In this document: in pieces, positions 1-6,814 of the stretch | How positions within the stretch are numbered: the first letter of the stretch is position 1 | How the letters are laid out: every line of letters begins with the position of its first letter | The notes under the pieces: generated by a model | Seen by the model: only the letters and a program-made list of their open reading frames with translations | Databases searched by the model: none | What the model was told of the DNA's origin: nothing | Origin: Firmicutes bacterium UBA5473 | Lineage (GTDB): Bacteria; Bacillota; DTU084 | Reading direction: 5' to 3' | NCBI GenBank assembly: GCA_002427165.1 | Contig: DIQB01000008.1 | Coordinates: forward strand, 4,942-15,608 | Length of the DNA: 10,667 nt | Translations under genes and position numbers: made by a program

Positions 1-463
1 CCTGGTGGGAGCGCAGGGCCCTGACTGCCTGGGCCATGGCCATATAAGTCTTGCCTGTGCCTGCAGGCCCGATGGCAAAGACAATACTATCCTTCTCAAG
101 AGCCTGTAGATACTGAAGCTGCCCAAAAGTCTTGGGCCGCACAGCCCGGCCCCGGGCATTAACGAAAATCACAGAGCTTGAGATCTCATTTAGTCTTCCG
201 CCCTGGCCCAGTTCAAGGTTGATTGCATAACCCACATCCCGAAGGGTGATCGCCTCACCCCGACCTAAAATCGCAATCAGATCTTCAATTACTGCCTGGG
301 CTGAAAGAGTAGCCTCCACTGTACCCTCTAGCAACAGCTCGTTGCCCCGGGCGGTGATCCTCACTCCCAATTTCTCCTCTAGGAGCTGGAGGTGCTCATC
401 CCGGGGGCCGTAAAGGCTGGGCGCCAGGGTCGGCTCTATCCTCTGAGCCACGCTCTTGTTCAA
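1..463 (-). CDS. phoH: PhoH-family ATPase, N-terminal part (cut by window edge)
   Basis: This is the N-terminal 154 residues of a PhoH-like P-loop protein; the rest lies outside the window. Residues about 18-75 form the family's small N-terminal domain (SLYGPRDEHLQLLEEKLGV, then ITARGNELLLEG). Residues 107-121 (AVRPKTFGQLQYLQA) lead into the Walker A motif GPAGTGKT at 132-139. PhoH proteins are cytoplasmic ATPases linked to RNA metabolism; the exact role is not settled. I chose the TTG at 461-463 because AGGAGGG lies about 12 nt upstream. A GTG at 449-451 is the alternative but has no well-spaced ribosome site. The start lies inside yqfD, so the genes overlap by about 68 nt in different frames. 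The order yqfC-yqfD-phoH is the standard Bacillota arrangement. Confidence 0.93.
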   Translation of the reverse strand, partial: MNKSVAQRIEPTLAPSLYGPRDEHLQLLEEKLGVRITARGNELLLEGTVEATLSAQAVIEDLIAILGRGEAITLRDVGYAINLELGQGGRLNEISSSVIFVNARGRAVRPKTFGQLQYLQALEKDSIVFAIGPAGTGKTYMAMAQAVRALRSHQ

Positions 464-1682
464 ACTTTTCTTCTCCCTCCTCTGCCTTTGGCTGGAATGG
501 TTTTTCCACAGCCACAGGCCCTTTGCATTCTGCTAATATTTTCACCCTCACAAGTTCACCCTCCCGAAGGACGATGTGTTTGAGGTACTGAATTTTCTCT
601 TTAGGACCCAGCTGCTGGCGAATCTGCTCCTGTGCCAGCTGGTAGGCCACCTTTTCGGGATCCAGTTTCTTTTCCTGCTCCACAATCCCCCAGCGGGTTA
701 CAACTCGAATCCCCAGAGGCTTATAGAGGATGCCCTCGATGCCCTCAACCCTCATTGAGGGCTCTTTTTTTGCAACGTTTTGTTGCCATAACCTCACGCG
801 GCCCAGATAATACTCTCGGGCTAAAACTTTTCTTTGCAGCTGGATTTTCTCAACCGGCTGTCCGTGGACCTCGCCATAGCCCTCCAGCCAAAACCTACCC
901 TCAACAAAGGCGCTGGCATGGATATTTTCCACTTTAGGCTCAACAAATTCCCGGCCTGTATCCCGAACCAGGGGGTTTGCTTCATCTGGCCCGTAGCTAA
1001 CCTGACCACTGACGATGATCTGTCCCTTTTTAACCATCTCGCCGGGTGCCACCATCCCCTGCCCATTATAGACGATGAGATGGATGATTTCCGCATCCCG
1101 GGTAGCTGTCAGATGACAGGGTCCCCTCTTGGGAACTTTAGGCATAGTTTTAGGCACCACCTGCACTTTGGCCAGTGTGCCGTGAAACTCAACACCTGCC
1201 CAAGCTAGAGCCTCTGTGCGAGCCACAATTCGCTCTGCGATCTGGTTGGGATCCAGCTGGCTCCTTTGGGCACCAATCACCAATCCCGCGGCTGCCAGCT
1301 GCCGCCTTACAGTTCTCTCGAGGTGGCCTGGGCAGCCCACAAGCTGGATGAACCAGATTTGTCCTGCCAAAAGGCACGCAGCCACCAGGCACAAAAGCGC
1401 GCCTGCACATAGCGCCCAGCGACGGCGCAAGTGTGCACAAAAAAAGGGCAAGCCCACCTTGCGCTTGATCTTAACTCTACAGCCACACTTCCCCAGAAGA
1501 GGACGCAGATGTCTGAAGCCTCCCATTCTGAGGGAGGCGATGAGCACATCTTCCCGGAGCCTTTTAATATTCCACAGGGGAATCCGCCGCTGGCTTGTAA
1601 GGTTGAGAAACTTCTCAAGGCCGGGTCCGGTGACCATAATTATAACATATCCCAAAAGATAAGACCATAGCTTCAGGACCAT
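396..1682 (-). CDS. yqfD: Sporulation protein YqfD
   Basis: The 428-residue product matches the YqfD family of spore-formers, made in the mother cell under sigma-E in Bacillus subtilis and needed for normal sporulation; its molecular role is unknown. An N-terminal basic region (residues 1-88, with QRRIPLWNIKR at 31-41) is followed by one clear membrane segment at about 89-114. A long, probably extracytoplasmic domain follows, containing DAEIIHLIVYNGQGMVAPGE and VKKGQIIVSG, recalling lipoyl/barrel-sandwich folds. The protein is somewhat longer than the roughly 400 residues usual for the family. The extra length is an acidic, low-complexity tail (EEGEEKFEQERGSEDRADPG) that overlaps the start of phoH. 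The ATG at 1680-1682 overlaps the yqfC stop by 10 nt, indicating translational coupling. Confidence 0.93.
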   Translation of the reverse strand: MVLKLWSYLLGYVIIMVTGPGLEKFLNLTSQRRIPLWNIKRLREDVLIASLRMGGFRHLRPLLGKCGCRVKIKRKVGLPFFCAHLRRRWALCAGALLCLVAACLLAGQIWFIQLVGCPGHLERTVRRQLAAAGLVIGAQRSQLDPNQIAERIVARTEALAWAGVEFHGTLAKVQVVPKTMPKVPKRGPCHLTATRDAEIIHLIVYNGQGMVAPGEMVKKGQIIVSGQVSYGPDEANPLVRDTGREFVEPKVENIHASAFVEGRFWLEGYGEVHGQPVEKIQLQRKVLAREYYLGRVRLWQQNVAKKEPSMRVEGIEGILYKPLGIRVVTRWGIVEQEKKLDPEKVAYQLAQEQIRQQLGPKEKIQYLKHIVLREGELVRVKILAECKGPVAVEKPFQPKAEEGEEKFEQERGSEDRADPGAQPLRPPG

Positions 1683-1975
1683 GACTTGCCCACCCCCCAG
1701 TCACCAAAACTCACCGCTGAAATCCGGCCACAGATGGTGATCTCCTCTGGGAGGATAGTAACGATAACCAGGCCACTGCCATGGACCACAACCTCGCCGA
1801 GACGAGTGTTGATTCGGATCTTGTCCGGGCCATATTCGATGATCCCCTTATGGTTTTCCATGATCAGCTGGTTATTGCCGCTGAGCATAATTCTGGGGAG
1901 ATCGAAGACGATGTCCCGGGGCAGCTCCAAAAGCTCCACCAGGGCCTTCCCTACTTTTTTTCCAGGTGCCTTCAT
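1673..1975 (-). CDS. yqfC: Sporulation protein YqfC
   Basis: The 100-residue product has the features of YqfC: ELPRDIVFDLPRIMLSGN near the N-terminus, then ENHKGIIEY and a beta-rich C-terminal half (VVVHGSGLVIVTILPEEI, ICGRISAVSF). YqfC is a small protein encoded just before YqfD and belongs to the mother-cell sporulation programme; its biochemical role is not known. The ATG at 1973-1975 is preceded by GCGGAGGCG with 8 nt spacing, a strong ribosome site. The 66 nt between the upstream acetyltransferase gene and this start contain CATAGATT, which loosely resembles a sigma-E -10 element, but I see no good -35, so a dedicated promoter is only possible. Confidence 0.92.
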   Translation of the reverse strand: MKAPGKKVGKALVELLELPRDIVFDLPRIMLSGNNQLIMENHKGIIEYGPDKIRINTRLGEVVVHGSGLVIVTILPEEITICGRISAVSFGDWGVGKSWS

Positions 1976-2041
1976 AAAAAGCGCCTCCGCATGTGTTCTC
2001 TTCTTAATAAATCTATGCGTTGGCGCCTGGGTTTAGAAGCC

Positions 2042-2788
2042 CTAACTATATAAGTAGCGTGGGTTCCGGCTCAGCTCCCTGCCCACAAGCTGGATCATGG
2101 GAGCTGATTTTACCAAATAAGAGTTGGCCTCCCCAACCAATTCCTCCTGGATTATCCCCGCCTCCTGAAGTAGGGGCAAAGTCTTCATGTAGTCCCGAGG
2201 AATGCCATACTGGTGAATCCGGGTCTCTATCACCCTCACCACTCCGTCTTGGATAATTTGAGCCTTCACAGGTTGCTTTTGAAGATGCTCTGGTGCATCC
2301 CATTCCTCCTCCAGGCCATGGTAGGTGGTGTTAACCCTAAGATCTACCCCTAAAAATAAAATCTTCCCGCCCCAGGCGGCAAGTTTATAATATGGTGTGC
2401 CAGGGCCGCAAGGTGCGGCTGCCATCTCGTGACCCGCCACTAGCTCTGCGCATCTTGCGCCAATTGCTGCTACAGAGTGGGTGGGATGAAGGCTGCGCAC
2501 AGCATCCTCTCGCTTGCGGAAAGTCTCCGGGATGATCCCAACCCAACATGGGGTGTGCTGGGGATCAAAGACTGGAGGATTATCCGGGCCCAGTTCACGA
2601 GAGCCTGTGAGGGTGGGCACTGCCACCAGGCCCTCAGCGCCAACTGTGGCGAGCAAGGCATCAATTACAGTCTCAGCTCCACGGGGGACCCGGCCTAGCT
2701 TACTCAAAGAGCTATGGACAAGAACATTATCTCCCCTCTCCAATCCCAGAGCTTCTAGATCCGCTACTATTTTCTCAAGAGTTAACAT
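2042..2788 (-). CDS. AAC(3)-family N-acetyltransferase (Antibiotic_NAT fold)
   Basis: The 248-residue product matches the aminoglycoside 3-N-acetyltransferase family (PF02522; YokD/BA2930-like), which moves acetyl from acetyl-CoA to an amine. Visible motifs are VHSSLSKLG at 24-32 (acyl-CoA site), the loop TGSREL...PPVFDPQHTP at 61-80, SLHPTHSVAAIG at 99-110, and TTYHGLEE at 154-161. The last supplies the His-x-x-Glu (H157, E160) expected of the catalytic centre. Length is near the family norm of about 260. The start ATG follows a GGGGGGAG site, and the gene lies 11 nt after the cobO stop, so the two are probably co-transcribed. Family membership is secure. Aminoglycoside resistance is not implied: many chromosomal homologues in soil and gut Bacillota have unknown substrates, and no mobile-element features surround it. 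Confidence 0.87.
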   Translation of the reverse strand: MLTLEKIVADLEALGLERGDNVLVHSSLSKLGRVPRGAETVIDALLATVGAEGLVAVPTLTGSRELGPDNPPVFDPQHTPCWVGIIPETFRKREDAVRSLHPTHSVAAIGARCAELVAGHEMAAAPCGPGTPYYKLAAWGGKILFLGVDLRVNTTYHGLEEEWDAPEHLQKQPVKAQIIQDGVVRVIETRIHQYGIPRDYMKTLPLLQEAGIIQEELVGEANSYLVKSAPMIQLVGRELSRNPRYLYS

Positions 2789-2799
2789 TATCTCCCCCC

Positions 2800-3381
2800 T
2801 CAGTATTCGATGCCCCAGCGTGCCTTCTGCCCCCTATCATAGGGGTGCTTCAAAGGCTCCATTTTGGTGACTAAATCTGCAGCCGCAAGGACCTCTTGCG
2901 GAAAATCCCGGCCTGTGAGGACCACCTCTACTCCCGCTTTTCGCTGGGCTAAAACTGCTAAAAATCCCCGCTCCTCTATGTAGCCTCGAGATAGGGCATA
3001 GCTCAGTTCATCTAAAACAACTAGTTGGTATTCACCTGAACCAAGGGCCGCCTTGGCCTCTTCCCATCCCAGGAGAGCCAGATCCCGGTCTTCTTCCCGT
3101 TCTTCAAAACAGGTGCCGCAGCCTGTGCACTCCCTCAATCCTGCCTTGATGGGGCCTGCATAGGGGCAGCCCCGGCCCACCTGGATTACCTCAAGGAAAG
3201 GCGCCAAGCGTTCAGCAGCCCAAAGCTCCCCTGAGTAGGTGCTGCCTTTGAGGAACTGCACGATGAGGCATTTACGCCTGTGCCCTACCAGGCGCAGGGC
3301 CTGGCCAAAAGCGGCAGTTGTTTTCCCCTTGCCGTGGCCACAGTAGATTTGCACAAGTCCCCGTTCTAGGTTCTTTGTCAT
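2800..3381 (-). CDS. cobO: ATP:corrinoid adenosyltransferase, CobO/BtuR type
   Basis: This enzyme transfers the adenosyl group of ATP to reduced cob(I)alamin or its precursors, forming adenosylcobalamin in the cytoplasm. The 193-residue protein has the CobO P-loop GHGKGKTT at 15-22, a Walker-B-like VVLDEL at 121-126, LTGRD at 155-159 and the diagnostic C-terminus KHPYDRGQKARWGIEY. I chose the ATG at 3379-3381 (GGAGG 7 nt upstream) over the adjacent TTG at 3382-3384. An unusual cysteine group (C72, C85, C88, C91; C-x12-C-x2-C-x2-C) lies between the N-terminal Rossmann core and the Walker B strand and looks able to bind metal. No other cobalamin genes are in the window. A terminator-like hairpin ends about 19 nt before the start codon. 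Confidence 0.93.
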   Translation of the reverse strand: MTKNLERGLVQIYCGHGKGKTTAAFGQALRLVGHRRKCLIVQFLKGSTYSGELWAAERLAPFLEVIQVGRGCPYAGPIKAGLRECTGCGTCFEEREEDRDLALLGWEEAKAALGSGEYQLVVLDELSYALSRGYIEERGFLAVLAQRKAGVEVVLTGRDFPQEVLAAADLVTKMEPLKHPYDRGQKARWGIEY

Positions 3382-3399
3382 CAAATCGCCTCCAGATGC

Positions 3400-3426
3400 A
3401 AAAAGGGGGAGCGGTCTCGCTCCCCC
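3400..3426 (-). terminator. Intrinsic terminator or attenuator before cobO
   Basis: A perfect 9-bp GC-rich stem (3418-3426 with 3405-3413) and a 4-nt loop are followed on the minus strand by TTTTT (3404-3400), the layout of a rho-independent terminator. It lies just after the stop of the 32-residue peptide gene and only 8 nt before the cobO ribosome site. It should end the darA-to-small-peptide transcript at least partly. Since I find no clear promoter between it and cobO, cobO must rely on read-through or on a promoter inside the upstream small genes. Confidence 0.85.
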
Positions 3427-3432
3427 TCTCCC

Positions 3433-3531
3433 TTACTTTTGTTCGTCCTGATCTCGGCTAGCCCTAAGTCCCACGACTACTAGAACCAGAAATGCCAGGG
3501 CAAAAACACCAACGATAATTCCTTCTACCAT
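3433..3531 (-). CDS. 32-residue single-pass membrane peptide
   Basis: A small gene encodes 32 residues: a short acidic start (MVEG), a hydrophobic stretch at about 5-22 (IIVGVFALAFLVLVVVGL), and a charged tail (RASRDQDEQK). The composition fits one membrane helix. The start ATG at 3529-3531 is preceded by GAGAGGAGGG with 8 nt spacing, one of the best ribosome sites in the window, and a terminator hairpin follows the stop within 7 nt. These framing signals are the main argument that it is real. I do not recognise the family. It has no cysteines, unlike FeoB-associated peptides, and no transporter gene adjoins it to suggest an accessory subunit. Confidence 0.68.
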   Translation of the reverse strand: MVEGIIVGVFALAFLVLVVVGLRASRDQDEQK

Positions 3532-3554
3532 TCCTCTTCCCTCCTCTCGTTTTG

Positions 3555-3908
3555 CTAACAACGAAGAGGAGCTCCTTTTCTGTATTTAGACCCGAATTGG
3601 CGAGGGTTGAGGAAAAAAGCAAGCCAAACGGGAAGATTGGGCATCAGTTTTGGCTGATCCCGCCAGAAGATCCTAGGACTTGGGTTGGAATCCGCCAGCG
3701 AATAATTGAAGCTAAGGTATTCTGCCTCCCCCCGAAAAGCCTCACAGGGCGCTTCCTCAGATAGCTGGGGGCTAGAGAGCAGATCTAAAGTATTATGATA
3801 GACTGTGCCTCCGTGCCAGGTATTGGGCTGAGGCAAGGGCCTGGGCAGGGGACAACATGCCAAGGCCACAGCCAGCAATACAATTGCCCAACCCCGCTCC
3901 CTTGCCAT
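3555..3908 (-). CDS. Hypothetical small exported protein
   Basis: The 117-residue product is not one I recognise. It opens with a signal-peptide-like segment (MARERGWAIVLLAVALACC): two arginines, a hydrophobic run at about 7-17, then Ala-Cys-Cys. The site resembles a lipobox but has Ala at -3 and Leu at -2, so lipidation is doubtful. A proline-rich stretch (PLPRPLPQP) follows, and the remainder is polar and aromatic without a clear domain. The start ATG lies 15 nt after the rsmI stop and is preceded by AAGGGTGAT, a reasonable ribosome site, so it appears to belong to the darA-rsmI operon. The 32-residue membrane peptide starts 23 nt beyond its stop. It could be a lineage-specific secreted protein; a spurious frame is not excluded. 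Confidence 0.6.
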   Translation of the reverse strand: MARERGWAIVLLAVALACCPLPRPLPQPNTWHGGTVYHNTLDLLSSPQLSEEAPCEAFRGEAEYLSFNYSLADSNPSPRIFWRDQPKLMPNLPVWLAFFLNPRQFGSKYRKGAPLRC

Positions 3909-3923
3909 CTCAAATCACCCTTT

Positions 3924-4754
3924 TTATAAAGATAAGCCTAGCTTATAGAGTTCATTGCGCGGCCAGCCACATTCTGTTGCCAGTTGCCGGCTGGCTTCCT
4001 TCAAGGAGCTGCCCCCCTCTAGCATAGAGGACAGGGCTGCTTCTACCTCAGAGGGCGACCAGCGCTCCTGGAGTGTTTTACCCGCCACGATTATCACAAA
4101 TTCTCCCCGCAGGGGGATCTCCCTCTCTAGGCTCGCTGGAAGGTCCAGGAGGGGGCCCCGCCAAATTTGTTCGAACTGTTTGGTGAGTTCTCGAGCCACT
4201 GCTGCCTCCCGCGGGCCTAGGACCTGGGCTAAAGCATCCACTGTTTGCGCGAGCCTGTGCGGTGCCTCATAGAAAATCATGGTTCGCTCCTCGAGGACTA
4301 GCTTTTCAAGGAAAACTCGTCTTTTGCCCTCCTGCCTGGGTAGAAAGCCCTCAAAGGCAAAGCGTTCTGTGGAAAGCCCACTTAGCACCAAAGCAGAGAG
4401 GGCTGCGTTAGCCCCCGGGAGGACTGTGATGGGCACGTTGGCCTCTGCTGCCAGTCGCACAAGCTCTGCGCCAGGATCTGAAATCCCAGGCAAGCCAGCG
4501 TCACTTACCACTGCCACAGGGCCATCGTGGGCCCTGTCCAGTAGCTCTCTAGCTCGCTGGGTCCAGTTGTGCTGGTGGTAGCTGATAAGGGGCCCCCGGA
4601 TCTGATAATGGGTCAGGAGGGTCCTGGTTTTTCTGGTGTCCTCGGCTGCAATGAGAATTGCTTCTTCCAAAAGCCGCAGCACCCGCAGGGTGATATCCTC
4701 TAGGTTGCCGATGGGAGTGGCGCATAAATAGAGGCCTGGCTCGAACTTCGCCAC
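3924..4754 (-). CDS. rsmI: 16S rRNA (cytidine-1402 2'-O)-methyltransferase RsmI
   Basis: RsmI uses S-adenosylmethionine to methylate the 2'-OH of C1402 in 16S rRNA at the ribosomal P site. The 276-residue protein carries the tetrapyrrole-methylase-fold motifs in order: LYLCATPIGNLEDIT at 8-22, AAEDTRKT at 36-43, VVSDAGLPGISDPG at 82-95, VLPGANAALSALVLSGL at 111-127 and FEGFLPR at 134-140. Length agrees with the family. The start is a GTG at 4752-4754 that shares its first base with the TAG stop of ricT, so translation is coupled. The C-terminal 40 residues form the usual small helical domain (EVEAALSSMLEGGSSLKEASRQLA). In B. subtilis the homologue yabC follows yaaT, yabA and yabB; here yabA is absent and rsmI follows ricT directly. 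Confidence 0.96.
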   Translation of the reverse strand: MAKFEPGLYLCATPIGNLEDITLRVLRLLEEAILIAAEDTRKTRTLLTHYQIRGPLISYHQHNWTQRARELLDRAHDGPVAVVSDAGLPGISDPGAELVRLAAEANVPITVLPGANAALSALVLSGLSTERFAFEGFLPRQEGKRRVFLEKLVLEERTMIFYEAPHRLAQTVDALAQVLGPREAAVARELTKQFEQIWRGPLLDLPASLEREIPLRGEFVIIVAGKTLQERWSPSEVEAALSSMLEGGSSLKEASRQLATECGWPRNELYKLGLSL

Positions 4755-5434
4755 TACTTTCCCTTTTCCCTTTTAGGACAAGAGCCTGGACACTGTCCTT
4801 TTTCATAGAGTTCAGATTCGAATTTAAGACAGCACATGAGTCTGCCACAAATGCCGGAGATCTTGGTTGGGTTCAAGGAAAGGTTCTGTTCTTTGGCCAT
4901 TTTGATGGATACTGGCTCAAAGTCCCCTAAAAAGGTGGCGCAGCACATAGCTCTGCCGCAAGGACCTAGCCCTCCGATCATTTTAGCCTGATCCCGGACT
5001 CCGATCTGGCGCAATTCGATCCGCATTCGAAAATGGGAAGCTAAATCTTTTACCAGATCTCGGAAGTCAACTCTTCCGTCTGAGGTGAAATAAAAGATCA
5101 GTTTGCTTCCATCGAAGGTGTATTCTACGTCTACTAGTTTCATAGGAAGGCCGTGTTTGTTGATTTTGGCCTGGCCTACGTCAAAGGCAGCTTTGGCCTT
5201 TTGTTCGTGCTCCCAGACTTTTGCTTTGTCGTCCTCGGTGGCGATGCGGACAACTGGTTTGTAGATGATCTCGTCGTCTCGTTCTTTCGGTTCGGTGACT
5301 ACCTCACCATATTCCATGCCACGGGCAGTGTCCACAATGACGTGGGTTCCCATTTCTACATCCAATTGTCCTGCGTTGAAATGGTATATTCTGCCTGCGG
5401 ACTTGAATCTAATGCCAACAACTTTTTGCCTCAA
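4754..5434 (-). CDS. ricT: RicT/YaaT, PSP1-domain subunit of the Ric (Y-) complex
   Basis: RicT acts with RicA and RicF in B. subtilis to promote mRNA processing by RNase Y and phosphorelay-dependent development; the complex binds [4Fe-4S] clusters. The 226-residue product starts with VVGIRFKSAGRIYHF at 5-19 and carries the PSP1 core. It holds the conserved cysteine pairs GPCGRAMCC (157-165) and GICGRLMCCLKFE (194-206), which are the likely cluster ligands. The start is a TTG at 5432-5434 overlapping the holB TGA stop (TTGA), chosen because the family begins at this point. The protein is about 50 residues shorter than B. subtilis YaaT: the usual C-terminal segment after CCLK(F/Y)E is missing and replaced by YEKGQCPGSCPKREKGK, adding C215 and C219. 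No ricA or ricF homologue lies in the window. Confidence 0.94.
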   Translation of the reverse strand: MRQKVVGIRFKSAGRIYHFNAGQLDVEMGTHVIVDTARGMEYGEVVTEPKERDDEIIYKPVVRIATEDDKAKVWEHEQKAKAAFDVGQAKINKHGLPMKLVDVEYTFDGSKLIFYFTSDGRVDFRDLVKDLASHFRMRIELRQIGVRDQAKMIGGLGPCGRAMCCATFLGDFEPVSIKMAKEQNLSLNPTKISGICGRLMCCLKFESELYEKGQCPGSCPKREKGK

Positions 5435-6363
5435 GCGTTCTCTTCCCTTTCTTTAGCTAAGGTTAGCAACAGCTGTTCTAAGGCCAGCTGTACATTAGCG
5501 TTTCTAGCTAGGGCTGCTTCTGTTTTTCCGATAGCAACCAAGGCGCTGTTAATACTAGCAAGTTTTTCTTTTGTGCCTTCTATATTCTGCCACAGGCTTT
5601 GCCTATAAAGCAAGGTTAAGATCTGGAAGAAATCCCCCAGTTCCTCTTTTCGCTCCTTCCACTTTTCCGCGATGGTGAAGGGAGCAAGATCGTCCTGTCC
5701 AATGATTCGATAGATTTCTCGGATTTCCTCCACTCGTCCAAAAGCGTCTTCGTCCTCAAGGAAGCTAGCAGCTCTGCCGATGCTGCCTTCAGCCAAGGTG
5801 GCTGCAAGTTCACGCTTCTCTATTTCAGCGTCGGGATAATGCCTTTCGAGAAAACCTAAGATCTTTTCCTCGCCAATGGGGCTGAAATTAATCTGTTGGC
5901 AACGAGAGCGGATGGTGGAGAGTGCTTTTTCGATCTTAGAGGTGATTAGGATAAAGACAGTGACGGGTGGGGGTTCTTCTAGTGTCTTCAAGAGGCTGTT
6001 GGCAGCGGCTTCTGTTAGTTTATCTGCATCTTCTAAAATATATATTTTCCATTTGCCCTCATAAGGTTTATAGGCCACACTGTTTTGAAGCTCTCGGATC
6101 TGTTCGATGCGCAGTGATGCGCCTTTGGGCTTAATCAGGTGGATATCCGGATGGAATTCTTTGGTGCAGGATCTGCACGCATCGCAGGGTTCAGCTTCGC
6201 CCGCCATACAGTTTAGAGTGCGGGCCATGATTTGGGCACATGTTTTTTTACCAACTCCATCGGGTCCGGCAAAAAGATAGGCATGGGCTAGTCTGTTTCT
6301 GGCTATGGAGTTTTTAATTAGCCCTATTGCAGGCTCCTGCCCTATTAGCTCTGAAAATTTCAT
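5431..6363 (-). CDS. holB: DNA polymerase III subunit delta'
   Basis: Delta' is the rigid stator of the clamp-loader complex that places the beta sliding clamp on DNA. The 310-residue protein is a AAA+ module with the early motif LIGQEPAIGLIKNSI, a P-loop-like GPDGVGKK at 33-40 and a zinc-binding cysteine group (C52, C60, C63, C66). It also has EDADKLTEAAANSLLKTLEEPP at 111-132 and the SRC motif at 153-155. A helical C-terminal collar domain follows from about 205. Length is normal for Bacillota. The ATG at 6361-6363 has GGGAGG 5 nt upstream. The gene lies 10 nt after yaaR and overlaps ricT by 4 nt, as expected for the yaaQ-yaaR-holB-yaaT cluster. Confidence 0.95.
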   Translation of the reverse strand: MKFSELIGQEPAIGLIKNSIARNRLAHAYLFAGPDGVGKKTCAQIMARTLNCMAGEAEPCDACRSCTKEFHPDIHLIKPKGASLRIEQIRELQNSVAYKPYEGKWKIYILEDADKLTEAAANSLLKTLEEPPPVTVFILITSKIEKALSTIRSRCQQINFSPIGEEKILGFLERHYPDAEIEKRELAATLAEGSIGRAASFLEDEDAFGRVEEIREIYRIIGQDDLAPFTIAEKWKERKEELGDFFQILTLLYRQSLWQNIEGTKEKLASINSALVAIGKTEAALARNANVQLALEQLLLTLAKEREENA

Positions 6364-6373
6364 TTTTGCCTCC

Positions 6374-6802
6374 CTAAGAGTATAAGTCTAGAACCATGCC
6401 GCGAATTTCATCTAATTTTGCTAAAAGAGCCATTTGGTTCATTTGGCCTTTGAGTACGTTTTCTGTTAATTCTTCCAGTACATCATCTATCTTTTGCACC
6501 ACAGAGTAGATACGGTGTCGTCCTGTGCCCCAACCTGTTGTTTGGGCCATGCGATACATTTTCCGCACAGCAGCAGCAACAAAATTGGAGATCAGCTCTT
6601 TATATTTAATTAAACTTTCGGGGGTAGGTGATTTGGCAAAGCGCTTGGCCTGTTCGTCTAGTTCTTGGCCTATGGCCTCAATCCGCTGTTCTTCTTCTAA
6701 TGCAATCGCATTTGCCGTTTCAGAAAAAGTTAGCGGCCTTGCAGGCCGCCCTTTTTCTGTTGTCCATCTAGTCGAACGGGTACCAGTTTTTTCTATTTTC
6801 AC
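6374..6802 (-). CDS. yaaR: YaaR family protein (DUF327)
   Basis: The 142-residue product matches the YaaR/DUF327 family, small mainly helical cytoplasmic proteins of unknown function always found near holB in Bacillota. Recognisable stretches are FAKSPTPESLIKYKELISNF at 55-74, VAAAVRKMYRMAQTTGW and HRIYSVVQKIDDVLEELTE, followed by a C-terminal helix ending in LAKLDEIRGMVLDLYS. The polar N-terminal 30 residues look disordered. The start is a GTG at 6800-6802 with AAGGAG spaced 8 nt upstream; that ribosome site overlaps the darA stop codon, so the two genes are tightly coupled. Confidence 0.92.
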   Translation of the reverse strand: MKIEKTGTRSTRWTTEKGRPARPLTFSETANAIALEEEQRIEAIGQELDEQAKRFAKSPTPESLIKYKELISNFVAAAVRKMYRMAQTTGWGTGRHRIYSVVQKIDDVLEELTENVLKGQMNQMALLAKLDEIRGMVLDLYS

Positions 6803-6814
6803 GGCCTGTTCTCC

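Noticed and set aside
1216..1662. Long plus-strand frame of 148 codons opposite yqfD.
   Set aside because: It is antisense to a well-supported gene, has composition typical of a shadow frame and no recognisable domain.
1976..2041. A sigma-E promoter for yqfC-yqfD.
   Set aside because: Only a loose -10 (CATAGATT) is visible and no matching -35 at the right spacing, so it is mentioned only in the yqfC entry.
3382..3560. Possible cobalamin riboswitch ahead of cobO.
   Set aside because: The space is taken by the small peptide gene and terminator, and I see no B12-box-like core or the extended fold needed.
5153..5608. Plus-strand frame of 151 codons opposite ricT and holB.
   Set aside because: It lies antisense to two conserved genes and shows no domain motif; the hydrophobic look follows from reversing the coding strand.
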